Shown here: piece by piece, positions 1 through 9,984 of the stretch | How positions within the stretch are numbered: position 1 is the stretch's first letter | Layout of the letters: each line of letters opens with the position of its first letter | From: Odontesthes bonariensis | Lineage: Eukaryota; Chordata; Actinopteri; Atheriniformes; Atherinopsidae | Reading direction: 5' to 3' | Assembly: GCF_027942865.1 (NCBI RefSeq) | Contig: NC_134524.1 | Span: forward strand, 2,322,036 to 2,386,035 | Length of the DNA stretch: 64,000 nucleotides | Translations under genes and position numbers: made by a program | The notes under the pieces: generated by a model | What the model saw: the letters and a program-made list of their open reading frames with translations, nothing else | What the model was told of the DNA's origin: nothing | Database searches by the model: none

Positions 1-1394
1 ACAATTTTACATTGACTACAAAGGGGTTCAAAAAACCTTTTCAAAACTACCCCACAAGTGTTAAGGCAGCTGCTGTTCAGGAGAACAAGTCTACACGTAC
101 CAAGCAACCAGCTAATCTAAAGTGCCTGAAGTGCTCAGAGCGCCACTTCTTGAACCAGTGTCCAGCTTTCCGCTCACTAACTGTGCCAGATCGCCTCGTG
201 TTCGTTCAGGAGAAAAACCTGTGCCAAAACTGTCTCATGATGGGGCACAACACTGAGGTCTGCAGACGCTATTGGGTACGTAATGTGCCTGGCTGCGGAC
301 AGAAACATAACAAATGGTTGCATCCTAACCACACGAGCAAGTCAGGACGCCACTGATGACAGTAAAACTCCCCAACAAACACAACCTACCAGATCACCTA
401 ATGTCACTTGTGGATTTGCTGGAGCTGGAAATGGTAAGGTTTGCTTACCTATTGTTCCTGTTGTGGTTAGAAGCAAGGCTAGCAGCATCAGTTCTGTCAC
501 GTACGCATTACTCGATCCAGGAGCCAACACCAGTTTAGTGTCGGAAGAACTCACCAAGAAACTCAAGGTTAAGGGCAAGCTTGCCAGGTTAGACCTTTAT
601 ACAGTAGGACGCAGTCGAGAAGGAATATTTACTGGAAGTGTGGACCTTGAGATAGACTCACTGCACGATGGCAGCATGTACACGCTTAATGGTGCGAGAA
701 CACTAAATAAGTTAAACATAGGACTTATCCGTCTAGCTACACCTGATGAGACGGCCAGATGGGATCACTTAGCGGACATCCCTATTCCCAGTGTCAACTC
801 CAAAGATGTGCACCTTGTTATTGGACAAGATGCACCACGTCTTCTCAGAGCTGAAGAATATCCTGTAGGAGGAGATAATGACCCATATGCTACCAGAACG
901 GTGCTTGGCTGGGCCATAAATGGACCAATTGATTGCAAGGAAAAAAGGAAGGCCAGGGCCTACTTCCTCAAGCCCGATCATAGCCTGCAAACTCAGGTGG
1001 AAAGGTTTTGGAAACTTGATGACCCCACACACAAGAACAATCTATCAATCAATGACCACAAAGTCATTAAACTGTGGGAAAATTCATTCTCCAAAGAAGG
1101 CTCACACTATAGCTTAGACATACCTTTCAAAAAGGAAACCGTGACATTATAAAACAACATCAACTTAGCAAACACAGACTACGATTACTGGAACGCAGAC
1201 TAAGAAAGAACGCAGACCTAAAAGAGAAGTATGTGGAGGCGATGAAGTCGACCATCGACAAAGGTTATGCAGAAGAGGTCTCAGCTTCGTCACTTGACCG
1301 CAGCGATAGCAAGATCTGGTACCTCCCACATCACCCAGTGACTCATCCCCGCAAGCCTGGAAAGGTGCGTGTCGTCTTTGATTGTGCTGCTAAG
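1..1394 (+). pseudogene. BEL/Pao LTR retrotransposon remnant: gag C-terminus, aspartic protease, start of reverse transcriptase
   Basis: Three consecutive frames read as one degraded gag-pol. About 12-356 holds two CCHC-like zinc knuckles (CLKCSERHFLNQC and CQNCLMMGHNTEVC) followed by a Cys/His stretch ending GCGQKHNKWLH, as in BEL/Pao gag. About 374-1152 carries a retropepsin-like active site (LLDPGANTSLV) and the LGWAINGP motif seen in BEL/Pao pol. From 1152 to 1394 the frame shifts back and reads a reverse-transcriptase start (IWYLPHHPV, then VRVVFDCAAK). At least two frameshifts make it non-functional. The gag N-terminus lies outside the window. The polymerase is cut by a hAT element at 1395, and its next residues (KYDGVSL) resume at 2171. 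The family call is strong; clade within BEL/Pao is not resolved. Confidence 0.88.
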
Positions 1395-2165
1395 CAACGT
1401 TCCCTCTGAGCTGCTCGCACAGTCTCAGCGCACAAGAACATCTATGCAGCGCATAAAATAAAATACTAGATATACTAGACCTAATCTAATCTAATTAATT
1501 AGACCAATACTGTGTTTTTCTGTACCATTTTTCAATATAACGCAGTGAGTGACAGGTGTTCAGCCAATGATACGATACGGCTTACTTACGCTATGCAGAC
1601 AATCAGAGCATTGATGGTGCTTGCATATGTGCCCTGCCCATACGCGCCGTGCAGGTTAGCTAGCTAACAGTGAGACGCAACCCCTTATCATGGCGAAACG
1701 AACGGGCAGCGCCAGCGACACATCCACTCACCGAGCCAAAGTAAAAAAGAAATGCGGTTCTTTTAGGATGGAATGGCTGTCTGAGTGCAAACAGAAGAAC
1801 AAGCGCTGAAACTGGGTCAGATTTTTTCTTTTTCGAGCGAGAAAGGTCTACTCTGCAAAACCAGGCTGCAAGCATGACTCTCACATATAACAGATAACAT
1901 ACTACACATCTCATGAACAACAAGATATTTGTCTTTTTCATTTTAAGTGGGCCAAATCGCTTTTATTAAAAGTAAACTAATGGAAATTGCTGCTGTGATT
2001 TGATTCTTTTAATAAGCCATGTAACTGGCTATGATCCAGGGTTTTGAACAGGTGTGATACAGGTGTGTGGCCACAGCGTGCACATCTGATGCTGCTCACA
2101 GTGCTCCTCAGTGTGCTCAGGGAGCTGATGTGTTTGCCCAGACACATGAAAAATTAGAGGGAAGG
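1395..2165. mobile_element. Non-autonomous hAT element inserted in the BEL/Pao polymerase
   Basis: The left end reads CAACGTTCCCTCTGAGC and the right end is the inverse of CCTTCCCTCTAATTTTTC, a terminal-repeat type common among fish hAT elements. Flanking octamers ctgctaag (1387-1394) and cagctaag (2166-2173) fit an 8-bp target duplication with one mismatch. Removing the element and one octamer joins VVFDCAAK to KYDGVSL, restoring the expected polymerase order, which is independent support. An ATG at 1690 starts a 40-codon basic reading frame (MAKRTGSASDTSTHRAKVKK) that may be a degenerate transposase start. A partial copy lies at 33104-33372 on the other arm of the inverted duplication. Confidence 0.8.
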
Positions 2166-2191
2166 CAGCTAAGTATGATGGAGTATCCCTC
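2166..2191 (+). pseudogene. Continuation sliver of BEL/Pao reverse transcriptase
   Basis: After the hAT target duplication the frame reads K-Y-D-G-V-S-L, the expected continuation of the polymerase motif interrupted at 1394. It ends abruptly at the next repeat. The same sliver is present in inverse orientation near 33078-33103. Confidence 0.65.
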
Positions 2192-2614
2192 ACTACTTTT
2201 GCCTCCCTTCATATCAATGCTAACAGCCACCTAGCGATAGCCGCAGCTGTTACGGTGTTTGCTGCTCGGAAGCAGGGGAGTGCTCGGGCTGCACTTCGGT
2301 CTGCACGGTTTACACAGCAGGCAGTGATACGAAGGGAGAGAAAATAGGGCCAAGCGATGTGAGCTCTGACTTTTTCTGGAGGGAGGGTTTTGTGATGCAA
2401 ATGTATTACTCTTTGGAACGCATATTGTTTTGAGAAGCAAAACGCTTTATTTTCGGGACCTTAGCAAACTAGCCGGACTACCTTCATCAACACCAAAACG
2501 AGGCTGGAACTCTGCTCACAGGACGCAGCAGGGGGAAGAAGATGTTCAGAAATGATGTTGCTGATATGGGATGTCATACAGCTTCATGTCAGAAGAGGCG
2601 AACTGTCCCTTAAA
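2192..2614. repeat. Dispersed non-coding repeat, copy A (probable non-autonomous DNA transposon)
   Basis: This 0.42-kb block is nearly identical in inverse orientation to 32655-33077. One end (gaggcgaactgtccc then ttaa) abuts the LINE 3' untranslated region at a TTAA-like site. The uninterrupted LINE copies at 13340-13370 and 54030-54060 lack it. The other end meets the BEL/Pao sliver. Both arms of the inverted duplication carry it at the same place, so it inserted before the duplication. There is no convincing reading frame; superfamily is not assigned because the second target duplication cannot be seen. Confidence 0.6.
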
Positions 2615-2825
2615 CTTTGATGTGAATCTTTCTAAAGATTTTCTGTTTGTTTGTTCTTTAGTTTTTTGTCATGGTGTATTGTCTGTATGTTTTTATGATA
2701 CCTGCCTGAGGACAACGGATGAAATTTAGCAGCTGTGCTAACTCCGGCATATTTACATGGATGCTTTGCTGATATGTTGTTAATGTGCAGAGTCCTAACC
2801 AAATAAATAAGAAATAAAATAAAAA
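2615..2825 (+). mobile_element. 3' end of an L2-like LINE, copy A
   Basis: The block matches the 3' untranslated region of the LINE at 53740-54246. It contains the GAGGACAACGGATGAAAT segment and ends in an A-rich tail (aaataaataagaaataaaataaaaa region). This is the usual 3' end of fish L2/CR1-group LINEs. No coding sequence remains here. The tail abuts the VNTR in all four composite copies, so the joint is ancestral to their dispersal. Confidence 0.72.
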
Positions 2826-2841
2826 CCTCCTCCACACTGAC

Positions 2842-3108
2842 CTTTGGCCCGGTGGACCCAGAGGATGAGCCGGCTCTGTTCCTGGTGGAGGGGTTCTGCT
2901 CCTGGTTCTGCTCCTGCTTCTGCTCCTGGTTCTGCTCCTGCTTCAGCTCCTGCTTCAGCTCCTGGTTCTGCTCCTGCTTCAGCTCCTGCTTCAGCTCCTG
3001 GTTCTGCTCCTGCTTCAGCTCCTGCTTCAGCTCCTGCTTCTGCTCCTGGTTCTGCTCCTGGTTCTGCTCCTGGTTCAGCTCCTGGTTCTGCCCCTGGTTC
3101 TGCTCCAT
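2842..3108 (-). repeat. Hexamer VNTR exon-like block, copy A
   Basis: Tandem CAGGAG/CAGAAC-type hexamers read, on the minus strand, as an ATG-initiated frame of (N/K)QE(Q/L) repeats ending in STRNRAGSSSGSTGP. The ATG is at 3108 and 89 codons run to a degraded splice-donor position (CCAAAG then GTCAGTG; the other copies have CCACAG). The hexamer keeps every frame open, so openness is not evidence of coding. This copy lacks the roughly 90-bp segment that follows the ATG side in copies C and D, so it joins directly to the cacagtttttaaccatcc module. Confidence 0.7.
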
Positions 3109-3110
3109 TC

Positions 3111-3432
3111 TGGTCTGCACAGTTTTTAACCATCCAGTCACATTCCATTAAACTCATTACTGTGCTTTTTATTTAAATCCCTGTGAACTTTAAAATGCTT
3201 CTTTAAAGACCCACTAAGGTCACAGTTCAAAATATTTATAGCTTTTTGATCAAATTCAGAAAAAAAATGTAATAATAACTCTGTAGACCGACAGCCACTG
3301 TGTGCAATATCCCATAAATCTCATCTGAGTCAGTGGAACACCATCAACTTAAATCATTTTACTACATTAAGACAATGATCCCGTTTGAGGAAAGGGTCCC
3401 AACATCATCCCAAAGACTGAGGTTCAGATTCA
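3111..3432. repeat. Conserved non-coding module V, copy A
   Basis: About 320 bp matches 54555-54870 directly, and 10715-10920 plus 12615-12660 inversely. It starts at cacagtttttaaccatcc and ends near gaggttcagattc. It always lies on the ATG side of the VNTR, so it behaves as the intron or upstream part of the composite unit. No reading frame is supported. Confidence 0.68.
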
Positions 3433-3728
3433 AGTGGTATTTGAATGCTAAACCTTTGCTGTAGTGTAATCCACACCTGAAGATAAATGCTTAAAATTTA
3501 GCGTGTAAAGATGGATCATTTAATATTTCATAGCTACTATTAATAATAACCCATTAGTATTTCATAGTTAGATGTGGCAACAAAACATCTAACTGGCAGC
3601 ACTATTAATAAAAACCCAGAAGACTTCTGACTATTCAAATAGTCATTTATTAATATATAAAAGTGATTGTGCAAAAAAAAAAAAAAAAAGTGCAAAAAAC
3701 TATTTACAATTTTCATGACATGGCATCA
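3433..3728. other. Unassigned AT-rich spacer
   Basis: It holds short near-repeats (catttaatatttcatag and cattagtatttcatag) and a poly-A run at about 3672-3690. I see no coding, RNA or terminal-repeat signal. It probably includes the distal 3' flank of the minus-strand Myb/SANT-like gene. Confidence 0.4.
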
Positions 3729-3752
3729 CTTAGGTAACACTACTGTGCTGAT

Positions 3753-4766
3753 TAGGGCCGGCACGGTATATGTATTCGTACCGAACCGTCACGGTACGGG
3801 GGTCACGGTTCGGTACGCGCATTTCCACGCAGAATACACACGGTACGGAAGTTTTCTGAACACGGAACTGTTATTTTGCAAGAGTTTCCTTCAGGACCCA
3901 TTTAAACACTGCCACATGCAAGCTCTGATTGGTCCGTAGAGATATACGCTTTTGGACAGAGTAGTTATCAGAACTGTCCTACTCGAATTTCGTTCTGATA
4001 ACTGTCCTTCCCCAGCGGAGCTGTTTCAGTCTCCATTCCCACATGAGTCGGGACTGATGCGCCGCGCGCAGCCGTCCGCGTCAGTGACGTGTTAGCCGTT
4101 AGCCGTTTAGCGCCACATTCAACAACAAAACGGAACAAAACAAAACCCGAGAGAAGAAAAAACACCACAAAGAAGCTAATATGGAGAGCGGGGAGGCCAC
4201 CGTGTTCATGGTCTGCATGATGGTGATATTAATCATGGACAATCACATCAGGCGTCTAACATGGAGGCTGGAAGAGCTCACAGAGTCAGGAGATACTTTT
4301 TCATTTCATGAAGGAAGAAAGGAGAGCAGCGCGCCGCAGACATAGGAGACCAGTGTAAGTTTAACTTATTAAACATACGCCGGTTCTGTCTGTGTGGTAT
4401 GAGGAAACATTTCAGCCGTGATAGCATGACATGTGGCGCAGCTACCGACCACCACACACCTCCGTCAGGTGTGTTCTATAGAAACCATGAAAAGACCCGA
4501 CCAATTACGTCTCCCAAATGTATTACAACAACCCCTGGATACGAATACATGCAGAGTAAAAACAATTACCGAAGCAATTGGAATTTACATCGCATCTGCT
4601 ATGCGCCCATATTCCACTGTAGAAGAGGCAGGATTCAGATATCTATTACATGTGCTCGAACCTCGCTACACGCCTCCTTCGGCACTGTACCGAAAATGTA
4701 CCGAACCGTAGGGTCCGTACCGAGGTACGTACCGAACCGTGTGTTTTTTGTATCGTTCCACCCCTA
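3753..4766. mobile_element. hAT-like element at the stop codon of the Myb/SANT-like gene
   Basis: The ends are TAGGGCCGGCACGGTA and, inverted, TAGGGGTGGAACGATAC, and both subterminal regions are rich in GGTACGG/CCGAACCGT motifs typical of one fish hAT group. The octamer cttaggtg follows the right end (4767-4774) and cttaggta occurs at 3729-3736, but 16 bp lie between that octamer and the left terminus. The left boundary is therefore uncertain or rearranged. The insertion falls exactly at the MAPK-stop end of the adjacent minus-strand exon, which now reads into a TAG within the element. Confidence 0.65.
4181..4345 (+). CDS. Small hypothetical ORF inside the hAT-like element
   Basis: An ATG in fair context begins 54 codons (MESGEATVFMVCMMVILIMD and onward) with a hydrophobic run at residues 8-20 followed by a charged region, ending TAG. 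A donor-like cagtgtaagt lies 10 bp beyond the stop. I do not recognise the product. It could be a leader exon of a lost transposase or chance. Confidence 0.25.
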   Translation: MESGEATVFMVCMMVILIMDNHIRRLTWRLEELTESGDTFSFHEGRKESSAPQT

Positions 4767-5177
4767 CTTAGGTGCCATTCTTTTTAGTGCACCCAAGAGC
4801 TCCTCCATAATGGCTCTGCTATTACGACTGGCTTCCAAAAGCTCCGCCCGTAGAGCCATGCGCTCCTCTGCCTCCCTCTCTGCCTGCTCCTTAAAAAAAG
4901 CATCATGCCACTTAAACAGGCATCACTCTGCCGTTGCCGCTCTGCGTCGGAGACCAGCATCTCCTGCACAGTGGCCACAAGTGTGTCGGTCCTTTTTCTC
5001 TTTCCTAAAAAAAAAACAGAGGGTGGAGACAGATACTTAGTAAACAGCAATTATAATACAACACCTTGAATTCTAATACTGTGACACTCAAGATTCATAT
5101 AAAATGCAATAGGCTGTTTTCTTTACCAGGTCTAGGGTGGCAGAGGGTGCTGGCAGCTGGCTGGGGCTGGCTTATGG

Positions 5178-5216
5178 TTGATGATGATGATGATGATGCT
5201 GCTGCTGCTGCTGCTG
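5178..5216. repeat. GAT/GCT trinucleotide run within an exon
   Basis: Six GAT-type and about six GCT-type triplets lie inside the 5237-5127 exon and encode poly-Ser and poly-Ala on the minus strand. The run preserves the reading frame. Confidence 0.8.
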
Positions 5217-5660
5217 ACACGGGCTCTGGTGTAGTTGCTAAGGGTAAAAACATTTAAGAATAAAAACAAGTTATAAAAATGAAGGGTGGTTTAACGTTCA
5301 TTATAGTTCTGTGTAGCTCTATCAGTTATTTGAAGTTTTTTTTTTCCATTCAAACAAGACCTCAGTAAGAGCAGCCTACATGATGTGCTTGGCTGTTGTT
5401 ACCACCATATCGACAGCAGAGATTATACATTTACATATTCAATAGGAATGTTCTTTACCTGGTGTAGGGTGGCAGAGGGTGCTGGCCACAGCAGATGGGT
5501 CTGGTGTAGTCACTGAAGGAATAGACATTTCAGAATAAACATGTCATAAACAGGAAGCATGGTTTCATGGCAAAAAAAATAAAATAAATCACGATTTTAC
5601 CTCTAACAAACATTGAAGTATTAATGATTGATTGAATATTTCAAAATATTTCGTAAGTGA

Positions 5661-5822
5661 CCATGGTTTAAGCGGGATAATGCCCTCTGAGGTGCCCATT
5701 ACCAGAAATGAATGGACGACGCGAAAACAACAGTCCAACGCGGTTCACGCCCCCGTGTAGCCCATTACCTTCTGATAATGGACACCTCGGCGGGCATTCT
5801 CCCAGAGCAGCATACATGGTCC
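5661..5822. mobile_element. Foldback (inverted-repeat) miniature element in an intron
   Basis: An arm starting ccatggtttaagcggga and including ggataatgccctctgaggtg is repeated in inverse orientation as cacctcggcgggcattctc and on to catggtcc. The arms are about 48 bp with several mismatches and a loop of about 60 bp. It sits in the intron between exons 5971-5906 and 5512-5459 of the Myb/SANT-like gene. No open frame or target duplication was identified. Confidence 0.6.
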
Positions 5823-6157
5823 GTTTACATTTGGCTTTTCTTAACTCCATTAAATTGAGAACAGACAGTGAACATTTTCATATGCATTAAGAGTGTTTTC
5901 TTTACCTGGTCGAGGGCGGCAAGGGGTGCTGGTGGCGGCATGAGGATCCAGGACGCTGTTGGACCCTGTAACTGATAAAAAAACAAACAGATTAGAACCA
6001 TATCATATATATAAAATAAAATAAAAATGGCAAAACTGGTGAGGTAGATCAGCACAGCTGTTATTAGTTATTTACTAACCTTCTAGCTCCTCTGAGCGCG
6101 TTGCTTCGCTCCGCTGGAATTACTCCAGAAGCGCGGCGCCAGAGTCCTTTGCCCCCG

Positions 6158-7119
6158 AAAAGTGAATAATGAAGCTTTCATGAGACACTTCTGAAGAGGA
6201 CAGTCAGACTGTCTTTTAATAGGCTTCTGAGTGTAAATCTGAGAAATCACACACTGATACTGAGGAGAACTGGATTTCTACTGCTCCTGTGATACTTTCC
6301 TGGATCACCCACAAGTCTTTCTAATAATGCTATGACTCCTCTTCACACAACTTAAACTCTTCATGTCATTAAAGGATTTATATTGAGCAGAATTAAGTCC
6401 CATTTTAACATCTAATCATGAAATATGGCATATTGTGTACGTTAAACACATCAAATCACATGTTTTGGCTGCACACTTCTATCGAGCGTTAGCATTAGCA
6501 GGCCGGGCTAACTGTGAATAGCAGCCAGGTTATCTGAACTTTTTACTCTCTGCTGCATGTTCTGACTGCCCGTGTCCAGCAGCAGGAATCAAACCAATGA
6601 CACAGAGCACTCTGAAGACATTTCTGCTAACGTCTGACCGCTAAATTCATTCTTTTCTGGACTCACCTGCATGCAGCTTTCTGTTGCTATGCTACCAGAT
6701 GTTCCGAAGCGCAGAACGCATTGTTTGGTCGAATCGGCTCGGCTTCCGTCGCCTGCTGATTACGTCACAGTATATGGCTGTGGGCTTGAATGGGAGTACA
6801 TTGTGATTGGCTGTAGTAGCCATAGTAACCGTAACTAGGAGAGTTTTTTTCTCGGTCTTTCGGTGATCGGCAGCAGCTATGGAGAGCTTTTAGGAAGAAA
6901 TGAAATATTTCCTACAAAATAGTGTGTACCACACCGTGAGCACCACTAGCCCCAAAGCTTTAAGATCTAGTTTGTTTTGTTGAATCATTTTGGCCTTGGT
7001 TCACTCTGAAGAGAAGCTTCATTTTCAGCTTTGTGTGCTGAGCAGCAATAACCTCTTTGACTATATGCGTGTGGACTCCTGCACATAAATGTACATAAAA
7101 CTAGTAAAAATTATTCTGT
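6158..7119 (-). repeat. Leader/promoter module, copy 1 (inverse orientation)
   Basis: About 0.96 kb is the reverse complement of 9422-10705, and the equivalent of 61960-62820. It includes the donor-like CTGCATGCAG then GTGAGTCC (minus, near 6670) and upstream CCAAT-type and TGACGTAA motifs. Copies 1 and 2 form an inverted repeat with a centre of about 2.3 kb, their shared homology ending at the sequence tccaacagaa. It is non-coding apart from a possible leader exon. Confidence 0.75.
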
Positions 7120-7198
7120 TGGATATAAGCTTTGCCATTCAGCTCATTTTCCATCTGACCCCAGAGAGAACAGACAGACTGAAGGACATCTTCTACAG

Positions 7199-7268
7199 AT
7201 GGAGTGTTTGGGACAACAGGAGGAACAGACAGTGATATCATGCTCTGTTGGAGGATGTAGATCTGAAG
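7199..7268 (+). CDS. Conserved 70-bp exon of unknown gene, copy 1
   Basis: An acceptor (catcttctacag) precedes ATGGAGTGTTTGGGACAAC and a donor (CTGAAG then GTAAGCT) follows. The exon encodes MECLGQQEEQTVISCSVGGC plus RSE and one base. An identical-length copy with both splice sites intact is at 60415-60484 on the minus strand. Conservation of frame and both sites in two copies argues for a real exon. The CSVGGC pattern might begin a zinc-binding domain such as THAP, but that is speculative. In both loci it faces away from the leader module. Confidence 0.4.
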
Positions 7269-7305
7269 GTAAGCTGGACCGCTGGCATGATTCAGTATGA
7301 AGGAG

Positions 7306-8616
7306 CAGTGGCGGCTCCTGACATTTTTTTTAGGTAGTGCAGTTTCCAGTCTGTGAAAGCTGCATCAGAGTGTGCTGTGCGAAGCTGAACCGATTGCACT
7401 GATGCAAACCTGTTATGTTCCCACACAGGAAATAAAATGTCCAATCGTCCAGAAACTCCTTGTCTTCTTTAAATAAACACAACGCAGAGTCGAGGGGTTA
7501 TTTGGTCTGCCAAATAACCAAAGTGAATGCAATTTCCCCCGTTATGTCTATAAGTACCATAAAAGTCCATAGGACTGAGCTATATTTGTCTAGGTAGCAT
7601 AATTTATTGTAATAATTTTTAATAATTTTTAGTTATTTTTTTGCATAATTTGCCAATCAGTTAATATTACACCTTAACCATAAATTTATTTTCCTCATAT
7701 TGTTCCAGGATTCTATGAAATAAGTAAACACATAAGCTCTTAATGATAAGATTCATTAAATTTTCATTCTAAAGAATGTAATTAAAATGACAGCATATGA
7801 ATCCAAGTCAAGTGTTTATTGAAGTTTTGGAAAATATGACTTAGAAAAGCATAACCAGTTGTCAAACATGGTTAAGTGCAGCTTACTTATGTGAGATTTC
7901 TCTCTTTTTTAAATATAATACTGCACCGTTAACAATGAATGTGGCATTATACATTCTGCTATCATTGTCAACATTATATAAAAGATTTAAATCATTACAG
8001 GTCAATGACTGAGCACAAAAGGTTAAGTTATTTATCAAATACTAGCTGGAAAAATAGCAGGGTTGGTGGAGCCCTGGGTTTCATCTTTGCCTCGCAAGGC
8101 GAGCTCGAAAATCCTGCAAAATTCTTCCAAACTTCCTTCTCCGCATTAGTACGACGACTAAAGGGAACTTCTGTCAGAAACACTGCTGTACTGTTACACT
8201 CGACACTCGCCATCTTCTGCGTTTTTTTTTTTTCTTTATTGAAAACCACAATGTTACAACAACAAGTAGAAAGTTCATGGTCCCGCGCAGCAGACGTATG
8301 ACGAAAGCACGTTGTGCGTCGTTTGTGCGAGCACATAAACCCTCATAGAGAATGCATTGGGAGCAGGATTTTAGAAAAAAACTGACGTACCATTCATGTC
8401 AACGGGAGATTTCTGGTGCAAATTCGACCCTGACAGAAATCGCCCCAAATGGGCGTGGCAACACCAGGCGCGACCTTAATCTGATTGGACAATGACATAT
8501 ACAACCAGTTTGCCTACAGCAGATCAGTCCCACCTTAGCAACTAGATTAAAAAAAAAAAAAACTCCGTGTTTGGTAGTGCGTCGCACAAGTCGCCCCTAT
8601 GGAGGAGCCACCACTG
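7306..8616. mobile_element. Non-autonomous hAT element (1.31 kb) with target duplication
   Basis: The ends are CAGTGGCGGCTCCTG and, inverted, CAGTGGTGGCTCCTCC. Flanking octamers are tgaaggag (7298-7305) and cgaaggag (8617-8624), an 8-bp target duplication with one mismatch. The paralogous locus near 60370-60400 is an empty site, reading straight through the inverse of tatgaaggaggacgagg. There is no transposase; interior open frames are short and uninformative. Confidence 0.85.
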
Positions 8617-8700
8617 CGAAGGAGGACGAGGTAGGGGCACCCTCTACCATTTAAAACGCTGAGAAATGTGTCTCCAAAGAAGAATGCATATATGTATATA

Positions 8701-9232
8701 TGTAGCGGCTTTTTTACTCTCTCTTGCGTTGTGTTTTTTTACAGCAGAAGACGGTGACGGTTGGCAACTTGCCGTTTATTTATGTCAATAAAGTGGAATA
8801 TACCTGGTGGAGAATTAAGACAATCAGTCCCGGTTTCCTAACACACACACACAGTATACACATCTGAAAATGTGAACCAAGGTCCAGGTTAGCTAACGAC
8901 ATGGAGCACTAGCCATTTTATAAACAGAAAAAGACAAAAATACCATCAACATTTATGGAAAAGAACGTGCTCAACCGTTTGGGAGCTATAGCTTTATAAA
9001 ATACAACTTAAACAACAACTTAGTAATGAAATTAAAGTAATTAATAGTAAACAAAAGTTAAGCTCATAACTTGTGCACCTACCAGGGAGACAGCAAGGTC
9101 CGACTGCTGTTTACCCCGGGGTGCACAACCCTAATCTCCAGGGGTGCTGCATTTAAGTACCATAGGACTTATTTTGTGTGCGAGTTGAGTTTTATGGCAT
9201 GTGGAATCACACTACACCTTAACTCCGTTACA
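8701..9232. mobile_element. Possible solo LTR
   Basis: The block starts TGTAGCGG and ends CCGTTACA, a short inverted TG..CA terminus, is about 530 bp long, and includes an AATAAA (tgtcaataaagtgg). It is flanked by tata on both sides, but that lies in AT microsatellite sequence so the target duplication is not diagnostic. Neither strand has coding sequence. Confidence 0.35.
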
Positions 9233-9344
9233 TATACACATATATATACATATATGTATATATGTATATATGTATATATATACACACATATATATGTAGT
9301 GTATGTACATATATATATATATGTATATGTGTGTATATGTAGTG

Positions 9345-9394
<50 letters not shown>

Positions 9395-9420
9395 TATGTA
9401 GTGTATGTATATACACACAC
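9233..9420. repeat. Complex TA/GTAT microsatellite
   Basis: Alternating tatatg, tacaca and pure (TA)n tracts. Open frames rich in Tyr and Ile here are artefacts. Confidence 0.95.
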
Positions 9421-9493
9421 ATCCAACAGAACAATTTTTGCTAGTTTTTGTACATTTATGTGCAGGAGTCCACACGCATATAGTCAAAGAGGT

Positions 9494-9765
9494 CTGATTA
9501 TGTTTAAATCCAGGCTGAAAACAGTTCTATTTAGCTGCGCATATGACACCTGAAAGTATTTTATCTGCACTCTTCACTTTTTAATTACTTAATGATTATT
9601 TTAATGGGTTTTAAATTTCTTTCTTTTTTAATTTCTTTCTTTTATTTATTTATTTTTCCTTTTTAATGGTTTTATTGCCTTCTTGTGATTTTTTGTAGCT
9701 GTAAAGCACTTTGAATTGCCCTGTGTATGAATTGTGCTCTATAAATAAAATTACCTTGCCTTGCC
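9494..9765 (+). mobile_element. Truncated L2/Rex1-type LINE 3' tail
   Basis: The sequence begins with a degraded polymerase end ([16 protein letters not shown], stop near 9553). It ends with the characteristic gctgtaaagcactttgaattgccc and ataaataaaattaccttgccttgcc. Copy 1 of the host module lacks it (gaggttattgctgctc), which defines the insertion exactly. No clear target duplication is visible, so the insertion may have been atypical. Confidence 0.8.
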
Positions 9766-9984
9766 TATTGCTGCTCAGCACACAAAGCTGAAAATGAAGC
9801 TTCTCTTCAGAGTGAACCAAGGCCAAAATGATTCAACAAAACAAACTAGATCTTAAAGCTTTGGGGCTAGTGGTGCTCACGGTGTGGTACACACTATTTT
9901 GTAGGAAATGTTTCATTTCTTCCTAAAAGCTCTCCATAGCTGCTGCCGATCACCGAAAGACCGAGAAAAAAACTCTCCTAGTTA

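Larger units (their letters stand above)
4767..6113 (-). pseudogene. 3' exons of a Myb/SANT-like (transposon-derived) gene with repeated micro-exons
   Basis: Four minus-strand introns are bounded by GT and AG. Exons: 6113-6080 (provisional; RSEATRSEELE), 5971-5906 (TGSNSVLDPHAATSTPCRPR), 5512-5459 (TTPDPSAVASTLCHPTP), 5237-5127 (TTPEPVSAAAAAASSSSSS, then ASTLCHPRP) and terminal exon 5004-4767. The three middle exons are 66, 54 and 111 bp, all with phase-1 ends, so any can be skipped in frame. Each has the theme (T)TP/S...ASTLCHPxP. The terminal exon reads GKRKRTDTLVATVQEMLVSD and then, after a frameshift near 4918, a coiled coil (FKWHDAFFKEQAEREAEERM) ending LGALKRMAPK. This resembles the C-terminal coil of fish Myb/SANT-like proteins, a family related to Harbinger companion proteins. 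The family call is an inference. The gene is cut upstream at about 6113-6158. Confidence 0.6.

Noticed and set aside
2844..3176. Long open frames of SAPGSAPA, CSWFCSW and GAEPGAEP type across the four VNTRs
   Set aside because: They are the other five reading frames of a hexamer repeat; a 6-bp unit without stops leaves all frames open. Only the EQNQ frame has a conserved ATG and donor.
4399..5040. A 213-codon plus-strand ORF
   Set aside because: It runs across the hAT/Myb-exon boundary on the strand opposite the supported exons, so it is a shadow.
9169..9553. Tyr/Ile-rich open frames at 9071-9553, 55780-56160 and 63759-63995
   Set aside because: Products of TA/GTAT microsatellites on both strands with no conserved context.
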